The translations under genes and the position numbers were made by a program. DNA of 34,462 nucleotides, from NCBI RefSeq assembly GCF_026130045.1, contig NZ_JAIBNX010000001.1:245424-279885 (forward strand), written 5' to 3'. The DNA is from Micromonospora sp. CPCC 205371 (GTDB lineage Bacteria > Actinomycetota > Actinomycetes > Mycobacteriales > Micromonosporaceae). Position 1 is the first letter of the stretch. Each line of letters begins with the position of its first letter. The notes below the pieces were generated by a model, which made no database searches, was not told the origin of the DNA, and saw only the letters and a program-made list of their open reading frames with translations. Positions 7,938-15,134 of the stretch are shown here, in pieces.

Positions 7938-8548
7938 CACGCCGGCACCAGCCGCACACGGGTGCCGGGGACGAGCAGGGCGGGCGGATCGCGGCCGACG
8001 TCGAAGAGCACCCGATCGGTGCGGCCGACGAGGCGCCAGCCGCCGGGAGAGGCGGTCGGATAGATCCCGGCGTACTCCCCGGCCAGCCCCACGGAGCCGG
8101 CGGGCACTTTGGGACGCGGGTTGGACAGCCGGGGCACCGCCCACTCGGCGGGCAGCCCGGCAAGGTAGGCGAACCCGGGAGAGAAACCGCAGAACGCCAC
8201 GCGTAGCTCGGCGCTCGCGATCCGGTCGACGGCGCCCTGGGTGGACAGGCCCCAGTGTTCGGCGACCCAGGGCAGGTCGCTGCCGTCGTACGCGACCGGG
8301 ATGGTGACCAGCGGCCCGTCCGCCGTACCGGACGGGGCGGGCGGCGGCCACTCCGCGATCCGGCGCGCGGTCTCGGCGGGGTCGGCGACGCCATCCAGCA
8401 GCACGGTGCGAGCGCCCGGCACGATCTCAACAGCCGACAAATCACCGCGTTCCCGGCGCCGCCACAGCTCCGCCCGCCACGCTTCGACGTGCTCCCCATC
8501 TGCGCATTCGATCAGCAACGCGGCCAAGCCCGCCTCGGTCACCCGCAT
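7937..8548 (-). CDS. pxpB: 5-oxoprolinase subunit B (KipI/AHS1 family)
   Basis: A 203-aa cyclophilin-like AHS1-family protein and the first gene of the pxpBCA operon. The diagnostic C-terminal half is intact: FCGFSPGFAYLAGLP, VPRLSNPRPKVPAGSVGLAG, EYAGIYPTASPGGWRLVGRT, then LLVPGTRVRLVP. The N-terminal part (LLIECADGEHVEAWRAEL) matches the ferredoxin-like first domain. No clear Shine-Dalgarno precedes the ATG at 8548. The 74-bp gap to the divergent TrhA gene must hold both promoters. The same family includes the B. subtilis sporulation regulator KipI, but the intact three-gene set favours 5-oxoprolinase. Confidence 0.92.
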   Translation of the reverse strand: MRVTEAGLAALLIECADGEHVEAWRAELWRRRERGDLSAVEIVPGARTVLLDGVADPAETARRIAEWPPPAPSGTADGPLVTIPVAYDGSDLPWVAEHWGLSTQGAVDRIASAELRVAFCGFSPGFAYLAGLPAEWAVPRLSNPRPKVPAGSVGLAGEYAGIYPTASPGGWRLVGRTDRVLFDVGRDPPALLVPGTRVRLVPA

Positions 8549-8595
8549 GCGTCATTTTCGCATCAGCGATTATCAGCAAGCTCACTACCCAGAAG

Positions 8596-8622
8596 TAACC
8601 TACGGTGCCGTAACCTAGTTGC
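8596..8622 (+). promoter_or_regulatory. Duplicated TAACCTA element; probable leaderless promoter of trhA
   Basis: TAACCTA occurs at 8596-8602 and again at 8611-8617. The second contains TAACCT, a TANNNT -10 hexamer, ending 6 nt before the GTG at 8623. There is no Shine-Dalgarno, so a leaderless transcript is likely. The upstream copy may be an alternative -10 or an operator half. Confidence 0.45.
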
Positions 8623-9303
8623 GTGACCACCGACGTGCCCATTCGCCTCAAGCCTGTCGACCTCGGCAAGCCGCGGATGCGCGGCTGGCTGCACGCGTAC
8701 GCATTCTTCGTGGCCGCGGTCTGCGGCATCGTGCTGACCTCGATCGCCGCGACCCGTCCCGGCATCGCACCGATCGTGAGCTGCGCCATCTACAGCCTGA
8801 CGGTGTGCGGACTCTTCGGGACCAGCGCGCTCTACCACCGCCGGGTCTGGTCCCAGCGCGGGTACGCGATCATGCGGCGCCTCGACCACTCAATGATCTT
8901 CGTGTTCATCGCCGGCACATACACGCCGTTCTGCGCGCTGCTCCTGCCGACGCGGCTAGCCAGCATGCTGCTCGCCGTCGTCTGGACCGGGGCGGTCCTC
9001 GGGGTGGCGCTGAAGCTGGTCTGGCCGCACGCGCCGCGCTGGGTGTCCGCCCCGCTCTACATCGGGCTCGGCTGGGTCGCCGTCGCCGTGCTGCCCGACA
9101 TCTACCGCAACGGCGGTGTCACGGCGCTCGTGCTGCTCGTGGTGGGCGGCGTGACGTACACGCTCGGCGCCGTCTTCTACGCGCTGCGGCGGCCGAACCC
9201 GTGGCCCGAGGTGTTCGGGCACCACGAGTTCTTCCACGCCAGCACGCTGGTCGCCGCGATCGCCCACCACATCGCGATCTACTTCGCGTTGTTCGCTAGA
9301 TAG
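8623..9303 (+). CDS. trhA: TrhA / hemolysin III family membrane protein (PAQR fold)
   Basis: A 226-aa integral membrane protein with about seven helices. Family motifs are present: GTSALYHRR (start of the metal-site His/Ser motif), RRLDHSMIFVFIAGTYTPF and the C-terminal EVFGHHEFFHASTLVAAIAHH, which supplies the zinc-site His residues of the PAQR/CREST fold. Bacterial TrhA proteins are linked to membrane fluidity and energy homeostasis; 'hemolysin III' is a historical name. The GTG start fits a leaderless transcript. It converges on the DUF6458 gene at 9337, and its stop lies in a short tandem duplication. Confidence 0.93.
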   Translation: MTTDVPIRLKPVDLGKPRMRGWLHAYAFFVAAVCGIVLTSIAATRPGIAPIVSCAIYSLTVCGLFGTSALYHRRVWSQRGYAIMRRLDHSMIFVFIAGTYTPFCALLLPTRLASMLLAVVWTGAVLGVALKLVWPHAPRWVSAPLYIGLGWVAVAVLPDIYRNGGVTALVLLVVGGVTYTLGAVFYALRRPNPWPEVFGHHEFFHASTLVAAIAHHIAIYFALFAR

Positions 9304-9319
9304 GTTGTTCGCTAGGTAG
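9289..9319 (+). repeat. 15-bp tandem duplication over the trhA stop codon
   Basis: TTGTTCGCTAGATAG (9289-9303) is followed one base later by TTGTTCGCTAGGTAG (9305-9319), with 14 of 15 identical. The first copy ends in the trhA stop TAG. It looks like a recent slip duplication with no obvious function. Confidence 0.7.
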
Positions 9320-9336
9320 TCCGCTTCGTAGTAGGT

Positions 9337-9639
9337 CTACTCGTACAGCCGGCCGGTCGGGCGGCGCACCACCCGGCGCTCCTCGATCCGGGTCGCGTCC
9401 GCCGGGGGCACGACCTCGCGGTCCTCGACGACGCGGTCCGTCACGACGGTGGCCGGCGGCGTCACGACGGCGCGGCGACGGTTCTGCCAGAACCACAGGG
9501 TCAGGATCAGACCGAAGATGCCGGCCAGCATGAGGACCCAGCCGACGACGTTGATGTCGAGCCAACCCAGATCGAACTCGACGGCGAACGCGAAGATCGC
9601 ACCCAAGGCGATGAGGAAGATGCTCCCGCCGATACCCAT
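9337..9639 (-). CDS. DUF6458 family small membrane protein
   Basis: A 100-aa protein beginning MGIGGSIFLIALGAIFAFAVEF, a first helix, then WLDINVVGWVLMLAGIFGLILTLWFW, a second helix, then a basic and acidic cytoplasmic tail (RRAVV...VVEDREVVPP...RRVVRRPTG). This is the actinobacterial DUF6458 pattern; function is unknown. The ATG at 9639 is chosen over an earlier in-frame start because a perfect AAGGAGG lies 5 nt upstream. A paralog lies at 10213-10500 on the other side of the SixA gene. Confidence 0.85.
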   Translation of the reverse strand: MGIGGSIFLIALGAIFAFAVEFDLGWLDINVVGWVLMLAGIFGLILTLWFWQNRRRAVVTPPATVVTDRVVEDREVVPPADATRIEERRVVRRPTGRLYE

Positions 9640-9711
9640 GTCGCCCTCCTTGACTGGTGTCGCAGTCTGCTTACCCACGGGTTTTGCTCCTCAATCAGGC
9701 AAGCTGGGCGC

Positions 9712-10209
9712 ATGACGGAACGCACCATCGTGCTGTTGCGCCACGCAAAGGCGGACCGCCCCACCCGTATCGCCGACATCGACCGGCCGCTCACCCCCCG
9801 CGGCCACGCGGACGCCACCGCGGCGGGCGCCTGGCTCTTCAAGCGTCGGCTCCTGCCTGACCTGGTGATCTGCTCGCCGTCCAAGCGCACCCGCCAGACG
9901 TGGCACGGCGTGGCGGTCGCCCTCGGCGACACCTCGCCCAACGTGCGGTACGAGGGGCGGGCCTATGACGGCCGCACGAGTGACCTGCTCGACCTGATCC
10001 GCGCCGCCGACGACAGCGTGTCGACCGTACTGGTGATCGGGCACAACCCGACGGTCTCGCAGCTGTCCGAGCTGCTCGACCCCGGCGCGGATACCGACTC
10101 GGACGGGCTGCGCACCAGCGGGCTCGCGGTTCACCGATTCGAGGGATCGTGGGCCGAATGCGACCCGGGCAGCGCGCCACTGACCGGCACCCACACCGCG
10201 CGAGGCTGA
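9712..10209 (+). CDS. SixA-type histidine phosphatase
   Basis: A 165-aa histidine phosphatase superfamily (branch 1) protein. The catalytic LLRHAKAD with the phospho-accepting His is near residue 10, PLTPRGHADA follows, SPSKRTRQT carries the phosphate-pocket Arg, and VLVIGHNPTVSQL carries the second catalytic His. Length and motif order match SixA, which in E. coli acts on phosphohistidine in signalling/PTS proteins; the target here is unknown. It ends 3 nt before the convergent DUF6458 paralog. Confidence 0.92.
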   Translation: MTERTIVLLRHAKADRPTRIADIDRPLTPRGHADATAAGAWLFKRRLLPDLVICSPSKRTRQTWHGVAVALGDTSPNVRYEGRAYDGRTSDLLDLIRAADDSVSTVLVIGHNPTVSQLSELLDPGADTDSDGLRTSGLAVHRFEGSWAECDPGSAPLTGTHTARG

Positions 10210-10212
10210 CTG

Positions 10213-10500
10213 TTACGCGGCTGGCGGAGGCGGCGGGAGCGGCGGCTCCGGCGGCGTCGGGCGGTTCGCGATCGGGTCAGGCGGCGTCGGAAGCCGGCTC
10301 TCCTGTGCCGTTGGCGGCACGACCGCTACCGACGTCCTGCGCCGCCGCCAGTACCAGAGCGTGACGAGCAGGACCGTCGCGCCGGCCAGCATGAGCACGA
10401 CGCCAACGACATCGAGGTTGGGGCACCCCGGCTCGGGCTCGCAGGCGGACGGGAAGACCCCGCCGAGCGCGAGCCGGGAGGTACCGCCGCCGATGCCCAC
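10213..10500 (-). CDS. Divergent DUF6458 paralog
   Basis: A 95-aa protein with a GTG start. It aligns without gaps to the first ~60 residues of the protein at 9337-9639: MGIGG, ALG.IF, LD.NVVG.VLMLAG and the end of helix two (VTLWYWRRRR) are shared. The first helix has lost its hydrophobic character (GTSRLALGGVFPSACEPEPGCPN: Arg, Pro, Glu and two Cys). The tail is Pro-rich (PPEPPLPPPPPAA). Either it is now a one-helix protein or the first segment is exposed with a possible disulfide. No strong Shine-Dalgarno is seen. Function is unknown. Confidence 0.75.
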   Translation of the reverse strand: MGIGGGTSRLALGGVFPSACEPEPGCPNLDVVGVVLMLAGATVLLVTLWYWRRRRTSVAVVPPTAQESRLPTPPDPIANRPTPPEPPLPPPPPAA

Positions 10501-10534
10501 GATTCCATTAGAACCCCGGGCGGGCGGCTTCGCA

Positions 10535-12391
10535 TCAGAAGGCGTCCTCCGCCAGGTCCATCACGTCCAGGGTGCTGGACTCGATGATCCTGCGGTCGGC
10601 GCCGATACGCGGCAACACCTCGTGGGCGAAGAACCGAGCCGCAGCCACCTTGCCCTCGTAGAAGGACTTGTCGGCGGCGGAGGTCTCACCGGCCAGCGCG
10701 CGGAGCGCGACCTCGGCCTGGCGCTGCAGCAGCCAGGCGACGACGAGGTCGCCCAGGTCCAGCAGCAGGCGGCGCGAGTTCAGGCCGATCTTGTACAGCG
10801 CACGCGGGTCGTCGCCCTGTGCCTCACCGAGCCAGCCGGTCATCACGCCCAGGATCTGCTGTACCTCGCCGAGCGCCTTGCCCAGCGCGAGACGCTCCTC
10901 CTTGAGCTGGCCATTGCCGCCCTCGGACTCGATGAATGACTGGATCTCGCCGGCCACGGTCATCAGGGCCTTGCCGCCGTCCTTCACGATCTTCCGGAAG
11001 AACAGGTCGAGGCTCTGGATCGCGGTCGTGCCCTCGTACAGCGTGTCGATCTTCGCGTCGCGGACGTACTGCTCAAGCGGGTAGTCCTGCAGATAGCCGG
11101 AACCGCCGAAGGTCTGCAGCGCCTCGTGACCCAGCAGCTCGTACGCACGCTCCGAGCCGGCGCCCTTGACGAGCGGCAGCAGCAGGTCGTTGATCCGCTT
11201 GGCGCGCTTGACGGCCTGCTCGTCACCGGCCGCCTCGGCGATGATGATCCGGTCCTGCCAGGTGGCGGTGTAGCAGACCAGGGCGCGCAGGCCCTCGGCG
11301 TACGCCTTCTGCAGCAGCAGCGAGCGGCGCACGTCCGGGTGGTGCGTGATGGTGACCCTGGGCGCGGCCTTGTCTGTCATCCGGAGCAGGTCGGCGCCCT
11401 GGACCCGGTTCTTGGCGTACTCGAGGGCGTTCAGGTACCCGGTGGAGAGGGTCGCGATCGCCTTCGTGCCGACCATCATGCGGGCGTACTCGATGATCAG
11501 GAACATCTGCCGGATGCCGTCGTGCACGTCGCCGAGCAGCCAGCCCTTGGCCGGCGTGCCGTGCTCGCCGAAGGTGAGCTCGCACGTCGTCGAGACCTTG
11601 AGGCCCATCTTGTGCTCGACGTTGGTGGCGAAGACGCCGTTGCGCTCGCCCAGCTCGCCGGTCTTCGGGTCGAAGTGGAACTTCGGTACGACGAAGAGCG
11701 ACAGGCCCTTGGTGCCCGGACCGCCCGCGCCCTCGACGCCGACCGGCCGCGCGAGCACGTAGTGGATGATGTTGTCAGAGAGGTCGTGCTCGCCGCTGGT
11801 GATGAAGCGCTTGACGCCCTCGATGTGGTAGCTGCCGTCAGGCTGCGGGATCGCGCGGGTGCGGCCGGCGCCGACGTCGGAGCCCGCGTCGGGCTCGGTC
11901 AGGACCATCGTGGACGCCCAGCGCTTCTCGACGAAGAGCTTCGCCCACTCCCGCTGCTCCGGCGTGCCCTCGCGCCACAGCGTGTGCGCGAACGACGGGC
12001 CCGAGGCGTACATCCAGATCGGTGCGTTCGAGCCGAGCACCAGGTCGGCCAGCGACCACCACAGCGCGCGGGGAGCGTTGGTGCCGCCGAGCGCCTCGGG
12101 CAGGTCGAGCCGCCAGAACTCGGCGTCCATGAACGCGTTGAAGGACTTGCGCAGCTCCTCGGGAACGGTCACCGAGTGCGTAGTCGGGTCGAAAACGGGC
12201 GGCGTCCGGTCACCGGCGACGAAGCTCGGCGCCAGGTCTTCCCTGGCCAGCCGGTCGACCTCGGAGAGGATGCTCCGCGCGGTGTCCACGTCGAGATCAG
12301 AGTACGGCTCCTGGCCGATGATCTGATCCGCACCGAAGACCTCGAATAGGTTGAACTCCAGGTCCCGGACGTTGCTCTTGTAGTGCGTCAT
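10535..12391 (-). CDS. Acyl-CoA dehydrogenase, long (FadE/DmdC-like) form
   Basis: A 618-aa FAD enzyme for alpha,beta-dehydrogenation of acyl-CoA. The N-terminal helical domain is followed by the FAD/substrate signature [20 protein letters not shown] (about residue 170), [11 protein letters not shown], and the C-terminal [29 protein letters not shown] with catalytic base E453. About 600 aa is typical of the subgroup with an extra C-terminal helical domain (residues ~480-610). Natural chain length is unknown; DmdC-type dehydrogenases share this architecture. Electrons would pass to ETF and then to a membrane acceptor, and an EtfD-like acceptor lies at 29508-31616 under a matching operator. Two operator copies flank the predicted -10. 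Confidence 0.95.
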   Translation of the reverse strand: MTHYKSNVRDLEFNLFEVFGADQIIGQEPYSDLDVDTARSILSEVDRLAREDLAPSFVAGDRTPPVFDPTTHSVTVPEELRKSFNAFMDAEFWRLDLPEALGGTNAPRALWWSLADLVLGSNAPIWMYASGPSFAHTLWREGTPEQREWAKLFVEKRWASTMVLTEPDAGSDVGAGRTRAIPQPDGSYHIEGVKRFITSGEHDLSDNIIHYVLARPVGVEGAGGPGTKGLSLFVVPKFHFDPKTGELGERNGVFATNVEHKMGLKVSTTCELTFGEHGTPAKGWLLGDVHDGIRQMFLIIEYARMMVGTKAIATLSTGYLNALEYAKNRVQGADLLRMTDKAAPRVTITHHPDVRRSLLLQKAYAEGLRALVCYTATWQDRIIIAEAAGDEQAVKRAKRINDLLLPLVKGAGSERAYELLGHEALQTFGGSGYLQDYPLEQYVRDAKIDTLYEGTTAIQSLDLFFRKIVKDGGKALMTVAGEIQSFIESEGGNGQLKEERLALGKALGEVQQILGVMTGWLGEAQGDDPRALYKIGLNSRRLLLDLGDLVVAWLLQRQAEVALRALAGETSAADKSFYEGKVAAARFFAHEVLPRIGADRRIIESSTLDVMDLAEDAF

Positions 12392-12425
12392 TCTCGCTGG
12401 CCCCCGCTTCGCTTTCGGGCAGGTG

Positions 12426-12474
12426 TTACCGGTCAGTAACTTTCATTCTATTACCGGCCAGTAGGCAGCGACAA
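12426..12474 (-). promoter_or_regulatory. Promoter with two TTACCGGNCAGTA operators (acyl-CoA dehydrogenase)
   Basis: GTTACCGGTCAGTAAC (12425-12440) and TTACCGGCCAGTAG (12451-12464) are two palindromic sites 25 bp apart centre to centre. Reading toward the gene, TTGTCG (12474-12469), 18 bp, then TAGAAT (12450-12445) form a plausible -35/-10. One operator fills the spacer and the other covers the expected start site, as for a repressor. The same palindrome precedes the EtfD-like gene at 31668. The shape suits a TetR-family acyl-CoA-responsive repressor; the regulator gene is not in this window. Confidence 0.75.
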
Positions 12475-12640
12475 GGTGATCTCAGAAGTGACCGTGACCA
12501 CAACCCGACGGATAAATGCCACATAGCCCTTAATCCGGGCCGAGGCAAGTCGGCACGCCGACAGTCGCCGTCACCGCCATGGACCCGCGTCGTTGGGACC
12601 GATGCCCGACCGATCACGGGCCAAGACCGGGGAGGAATGG

Positions 12641-12781
12641 ATGTCGCTCGCTACCGTTTTGCAGAGGCTCACCCCAGAACCGCGCGTGCCACGCCGATAC
12701 GTCGGTCGCCACCGCGCGCCGGCCAGAGCGCTCACGTATCGGACGCCCCGAGTTCCCAGCTTGGCACCGCGGCCGCGCTGA
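12641..12781 (+). CDS. Possible small basic protein (46 aa)
   Basis: ATG at 12641 is preceded by GGGGAGGAATGG, a strong Shine-Dalgarno, and opens a 46-aa Arg-rich frame (MSLATVLQRLTPEPRVPRRY...). The last 50 bases overlap antisense to the PP2C gene end. I do not recognise the peptide. The remainder of the 12475-12731 interval shows nothing else. This could be chance in GC-rich DNA. Confidence 0.25.
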   Translation: MSLATVLQRLTPEPRVPRRYVGRHRAPARALTYRTPRVPSLAPRPR

Positions 12782-13859
12782 CGGGACGGGCGCCGGCGTA
12801 CTCCATCAGCACCAGTGCGATGTCGTCGTCGAGGCGCCCGTGCACCCACTCGACCAGCGCCGTCTCCAGGGAGACCAGCCCGTCGCCCACCGTGCCGTGA
12901 CCCAGCAGCCGCCAAGCCCGATCCGCGATGGGGAAGAACTCCCCTTCCCGGCGCGCCTCGCCCAGACCATCCGTGAAGAGCAGCAACCGGTCACCAGGCT
13001 CCAGCCGCTCCACCCGCGGCCGGACCACCGGCATGAACCCCAGCGGCGGCGCTGGTGCCGGCGGCTCCAGCGGAATCGCCTCGCCCCGCCGCAGCAGCAG
13101 CGGCGCCGGATGCCCGCAATTGACGATCGTGAGGGTGCCGCCGCGCTCCTCCACGAGAGCCGCGGTGACGAAGTCTTCATCACCGACGCTGCGGGCCACC
13201 GCCCGGTCCAGGTCGGCCACGATCGCGCGCAGATCGGCCCGTTCGTACGCAACGTGCCGGTATGAGCCGAGCACGATGCTGGCCAGACGCACCGCGTCGA
13301 GACCCTTGCCGCGCACGTCTCCGATGATCATGCGAACGCCGTAGGGCGTGTCGAGGGCCTCGTAGAGGTCACCGCCGATGTCGGCCGCGGCGGTCGCCGA
13401 GATGTACCGCCCAGCCACGGCCAGCGTGCCGACCTTGGGGCCAAGCGGTCGCAGTACGGCCTGCTGTGCCACCGACGCGAGCCGGGACAGCTCGGCGATC
13501 CGCTCCGCCTGCCGCTCCCGGATCACCGCAACTGCGGACGCGATACCCGTCGCCACCGCGATGCCCACGACGATGATCGCGTTGGCGAGCCTGTTCTGCT
13601 CGCCCATCAGGGCGAACACGCCGCCCAGCACTGTCGCCAGCACACCGACCGCGAGCACGACCCGCCACGACGCGAACGCCGCCGCCAGGAACGGCGCCGC
13701 CACGATCAGACCGATATACCGAGCCTCGGAACCGTCGGCCAGCTCGGTCGCCGCCACGGGCGCGAGCAGCACAAGAGCGGCGGCGAGAGCGGCGCGGGCA
13801 CCTTGGGTCTGCGCGGGGCGGGCCCGCGCGGCAAAATACATGGGTACGCCGAACAGCAT
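12732..13859 (-). CDS. Membrane PP2C/SpoIIE-type serine/threonine phosphatase
   Basis: A 375-aa protein. The N-terminal ~130 residues hold about four to five membrane helices (AALAAALVLLAPVAA, YIGLIVAAPFLAAAFASW, VVLAVGVLATVLGGVFAL, AIIVVGIAVATGIASAVAV). A short helical linker (RERQAERIAELSRLASVAQQAVL) leads into a SpoIIE/RsbU-type PP2C domain: ADIGGDLYEA, MIIGDVRGKGLDAVRLA, NCGHPAPLLL, LLLFTDGLGEAR and DDDIALVLMEY carry the metal-binding Asp residues. Such proteins usually dephosphorylate anti-anti-sigma factors. ATG 13859 is chosen because the longer frame (to 14036) would overlap the rlpA gene by about 110 nt. No anti-sigma partner is adjacent. Confidence 0.9.
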   Translation of the reverse strand: MLFGVPMYFAARARPAQTQGARAALAAALVLLAPVAATELADGSEARYIGLIVAAPFLAAAFASWRVVLAVGVLATVLGGVFALMGEQNRLANAIIVVGIAVATGIASAVAVIRERQAERIAELSRLASVAQQAVLRPLGPKVGTLAVAGRYISATAAADIGGDLYEALDTPYGVRMIIGDVRGKGLDAVRLASIVLGSYRHVAYERADLRAIVADLDRAVARSVGDEDFVTAALVEERGGTLTIVNCGHPAPLLLRRGEAIPLEPPAPAPPLGFMPVVRPRVERLEPGDRLLLFTDGLGEARREGEFFPIADRAWRLLGHGTVGDGLVSLETALVEWVHGRLDDDIALVLMEYAGARPVSAAAVPSWELGASDT

Positions 13860-13926
13860 GCCTGATCGACGGCCACGACTGAACGAAGTTGACCCGTCGT
13901 CTGATTCGGATTTGGCCGGGCGGCGG

Positions 13927-14454
13927 TCACCGGAGGATCTCGTACTCCACCGTGATGTGGCCCAGACCGAGCGAGGAGATCGACCGGAAGGCCGCCCTGG
14001 AAAGATCAATGCATCGGCCGGAAATGTAGGGGCCACGGTCGTTGATCCGTACCACGACCGACTTCCCGTTGGATGGGTTGGTCACCCTGACCCGGGTGTC
14101 GAAGGGCAGCGTCTTGTGCGCGGCGGTGAGCGCCTCGGGATCGAACCGCTCGCCGTTCGCCGTGGGTTGCGGCTCGTCGTAGTAGGAGGCTCCGCAGCGC
14201 TCCTTGATTGCCGGGCTCGGGCTGCTCTTCAGCTCACCGCGAGCATTGCCACGAGAGGCCCGCTGAGGCGTCTTGGTCGGCGTCGGGCTCGCCGGTGCGG
14301 TGGTGGCCTTTGCTCGTGGTGGCGCCGGCGCCGGTTCGCCCGACGCCGTCAGCCTTACCGCGCCAAGCCCTCCCCCGACCAGCAGCGACCCCAGAACCGC
14401 GGCGACCGCGACGATGGGAGCGCGCTTCGACTTACGGTGATGCCTTCCGGTCAC
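13927..14454 (-). CDS. RlpA-like double-psi beta-barrel protein, membrane-anchored
   Basis: A 175-aa protein. GTG 14454 fits a leaderless promoter (TTGACA and TACGGT upstream). The N-terminus is basic ([11 protein letters not shown]) and leads into a signal anchor ([22 protein letters not shown]), then a Pro/Thr/Ala linker. The C-terminal 100 residues are an RlpA-like DPBB domain: [27 protein letters not shown], then [39 protein letters not shown]. The Asp of RINDRGP and the TANGE Glu are typical catalytic or structural positions. RlpA proteins act on naked glycan strands in Gram-negatives; activity in actinobacterial relatives is less certain. No SPOR domain is present. Confidence 0.9.
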   Translation of the reverse strand: MTGRHHRKSKRAPIVAVAAVLGSLLVGGGLGAVRLTASGEPAPAPPRAKATTAPASPTPTKTPQRASRGNARGELKSSPSPAIKERCGASYYDEPQPTANGERFDPEALTAAHKTLPFDTRVRVTNPSNGKSVVVRINDRGPYISGRCIDLSRAAFRSISSLGLGHITVEYEILR

Positions 14455-14461
14455 TCGGCGG

Positions 14462-14492
14462 ACCGTAGCGGCTGCCCGGCTTGACCTGTCAA
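14462..14492 (-). promoter_or_regulatory. Leaderless promoter of the rlpA-like gene
   Basis: Reading on the minus strand, TTGACA (14492-14487), a 19-bp spacer and TACGGT (14467-14462) form a sigma70-type promoter. Its -10 ends 7 nt before the GTG at 14454, so the transcript would start at or near the start codon. The 19-bp spacer is longer than ideal. Confidence 0.5.
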
Positions 14493-14588
14493 CGTGATCT
14501 ATCCCTTTGGTGCGGTTATGGAGTGAAACGTTCATCCGATCGAACGACGCTCTGTGGGTCGGTTGTGTCATTGGCGGAGGATGGGGTG

Positions 14589-15134
14589 GTGCACGACGAC
14601 CTGAGGAAACGCCTGATCGACTCGTTCCGCTGGATCGACGTCGGCCCGGAGAGCACCCATCTGGTCAGCGACACCTCCGGCTGGTGGCACCACCCGGCGA
14701 TCCTCAACGACCTCGGCCCGGCGCTCGCCGACCTCTTCCGTGCCGATCGCCCCACCGTCATCGTGTCCCCCGAGGTCACCGGCTACCTCCTCGGCCCCCT
14801 GGTGGCTATCTCACTGGGTGTCGGCTTCGTGCCCGCGGTGAAATCGGAGGCCGAACGCCTGATCGCCGAGCCGGTAACGTGGGCCCGCGCCGGCCGCGAC
14901 TACCGGGGACGCAAGCTTGAGCTAGGCGTACGAAGCCGCCACCTCGGCCCGGACGACCGGGTACTGGTAGTCGACGACTGGGTCTCGACGGGCGCCCAGG
15001 TCAAAGCGCTGTACGACCTGACGCGCACCTTGGGTGCGGTGCCCATCGGGTGCGCGGCCATCGTGTCCGAGTGCTCGCCGAAGGAGGCCGTAAAACTCAA
15101 ACTCCGAGCCCTGGTGGACGCGGAGTCGCTGTAG
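14589..15134 (+). CDS. Phosphoribosyltransferase-fold protein
   Basis: A 181-aa type I phosphoribosyltransferase-like protein. The PRPP-binding loop [17 protein letters not shown] lies at about 125-141, and the N-terminal half has [28 protein letters not shown], the usual core strand with substrate loop. It resembles adenine-type PRTs in layout, but the base is not predictable and an orphan regulatory PRT is possible. The start is GTG 14589 (or GTG 14586) because GGAGG lies at 14576-14580; upstream sequence to 14481 is probably untranslated. Its 3' end overlaps the convergent nuclease-helicase gene by 38 nt. Confidence 0.82.
   Translation: MHDDLRKRLIDSFRWIDVGPESTHLVSDTSGWWHHPAILNDLGPALADLFRADRPTVIVSPEVTGYLLGPLVAISLGVGFVPAVKSEAERLIAEPVTWARAGRDYRGRKLELGVRSRHLGPDDRVLVVDDWVSTGAQVKALYDLTRTLGAVPIGCAAIVSECSPKEAVKLKLRALVDAESL

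Noticed and set aside
8623-9303. Hemolysin toxin
   Set aside because: Hemolysin III is a legacy name for TrhA-type PAQR membrane proteins and gives no support for virulence.
13860-14036. Longer start for the PP2C phosphatase
   Set aside because: It would overlap the rlpA-like gene by about 110 nt and encodes polar sequence unlike the membrane domain that follows.
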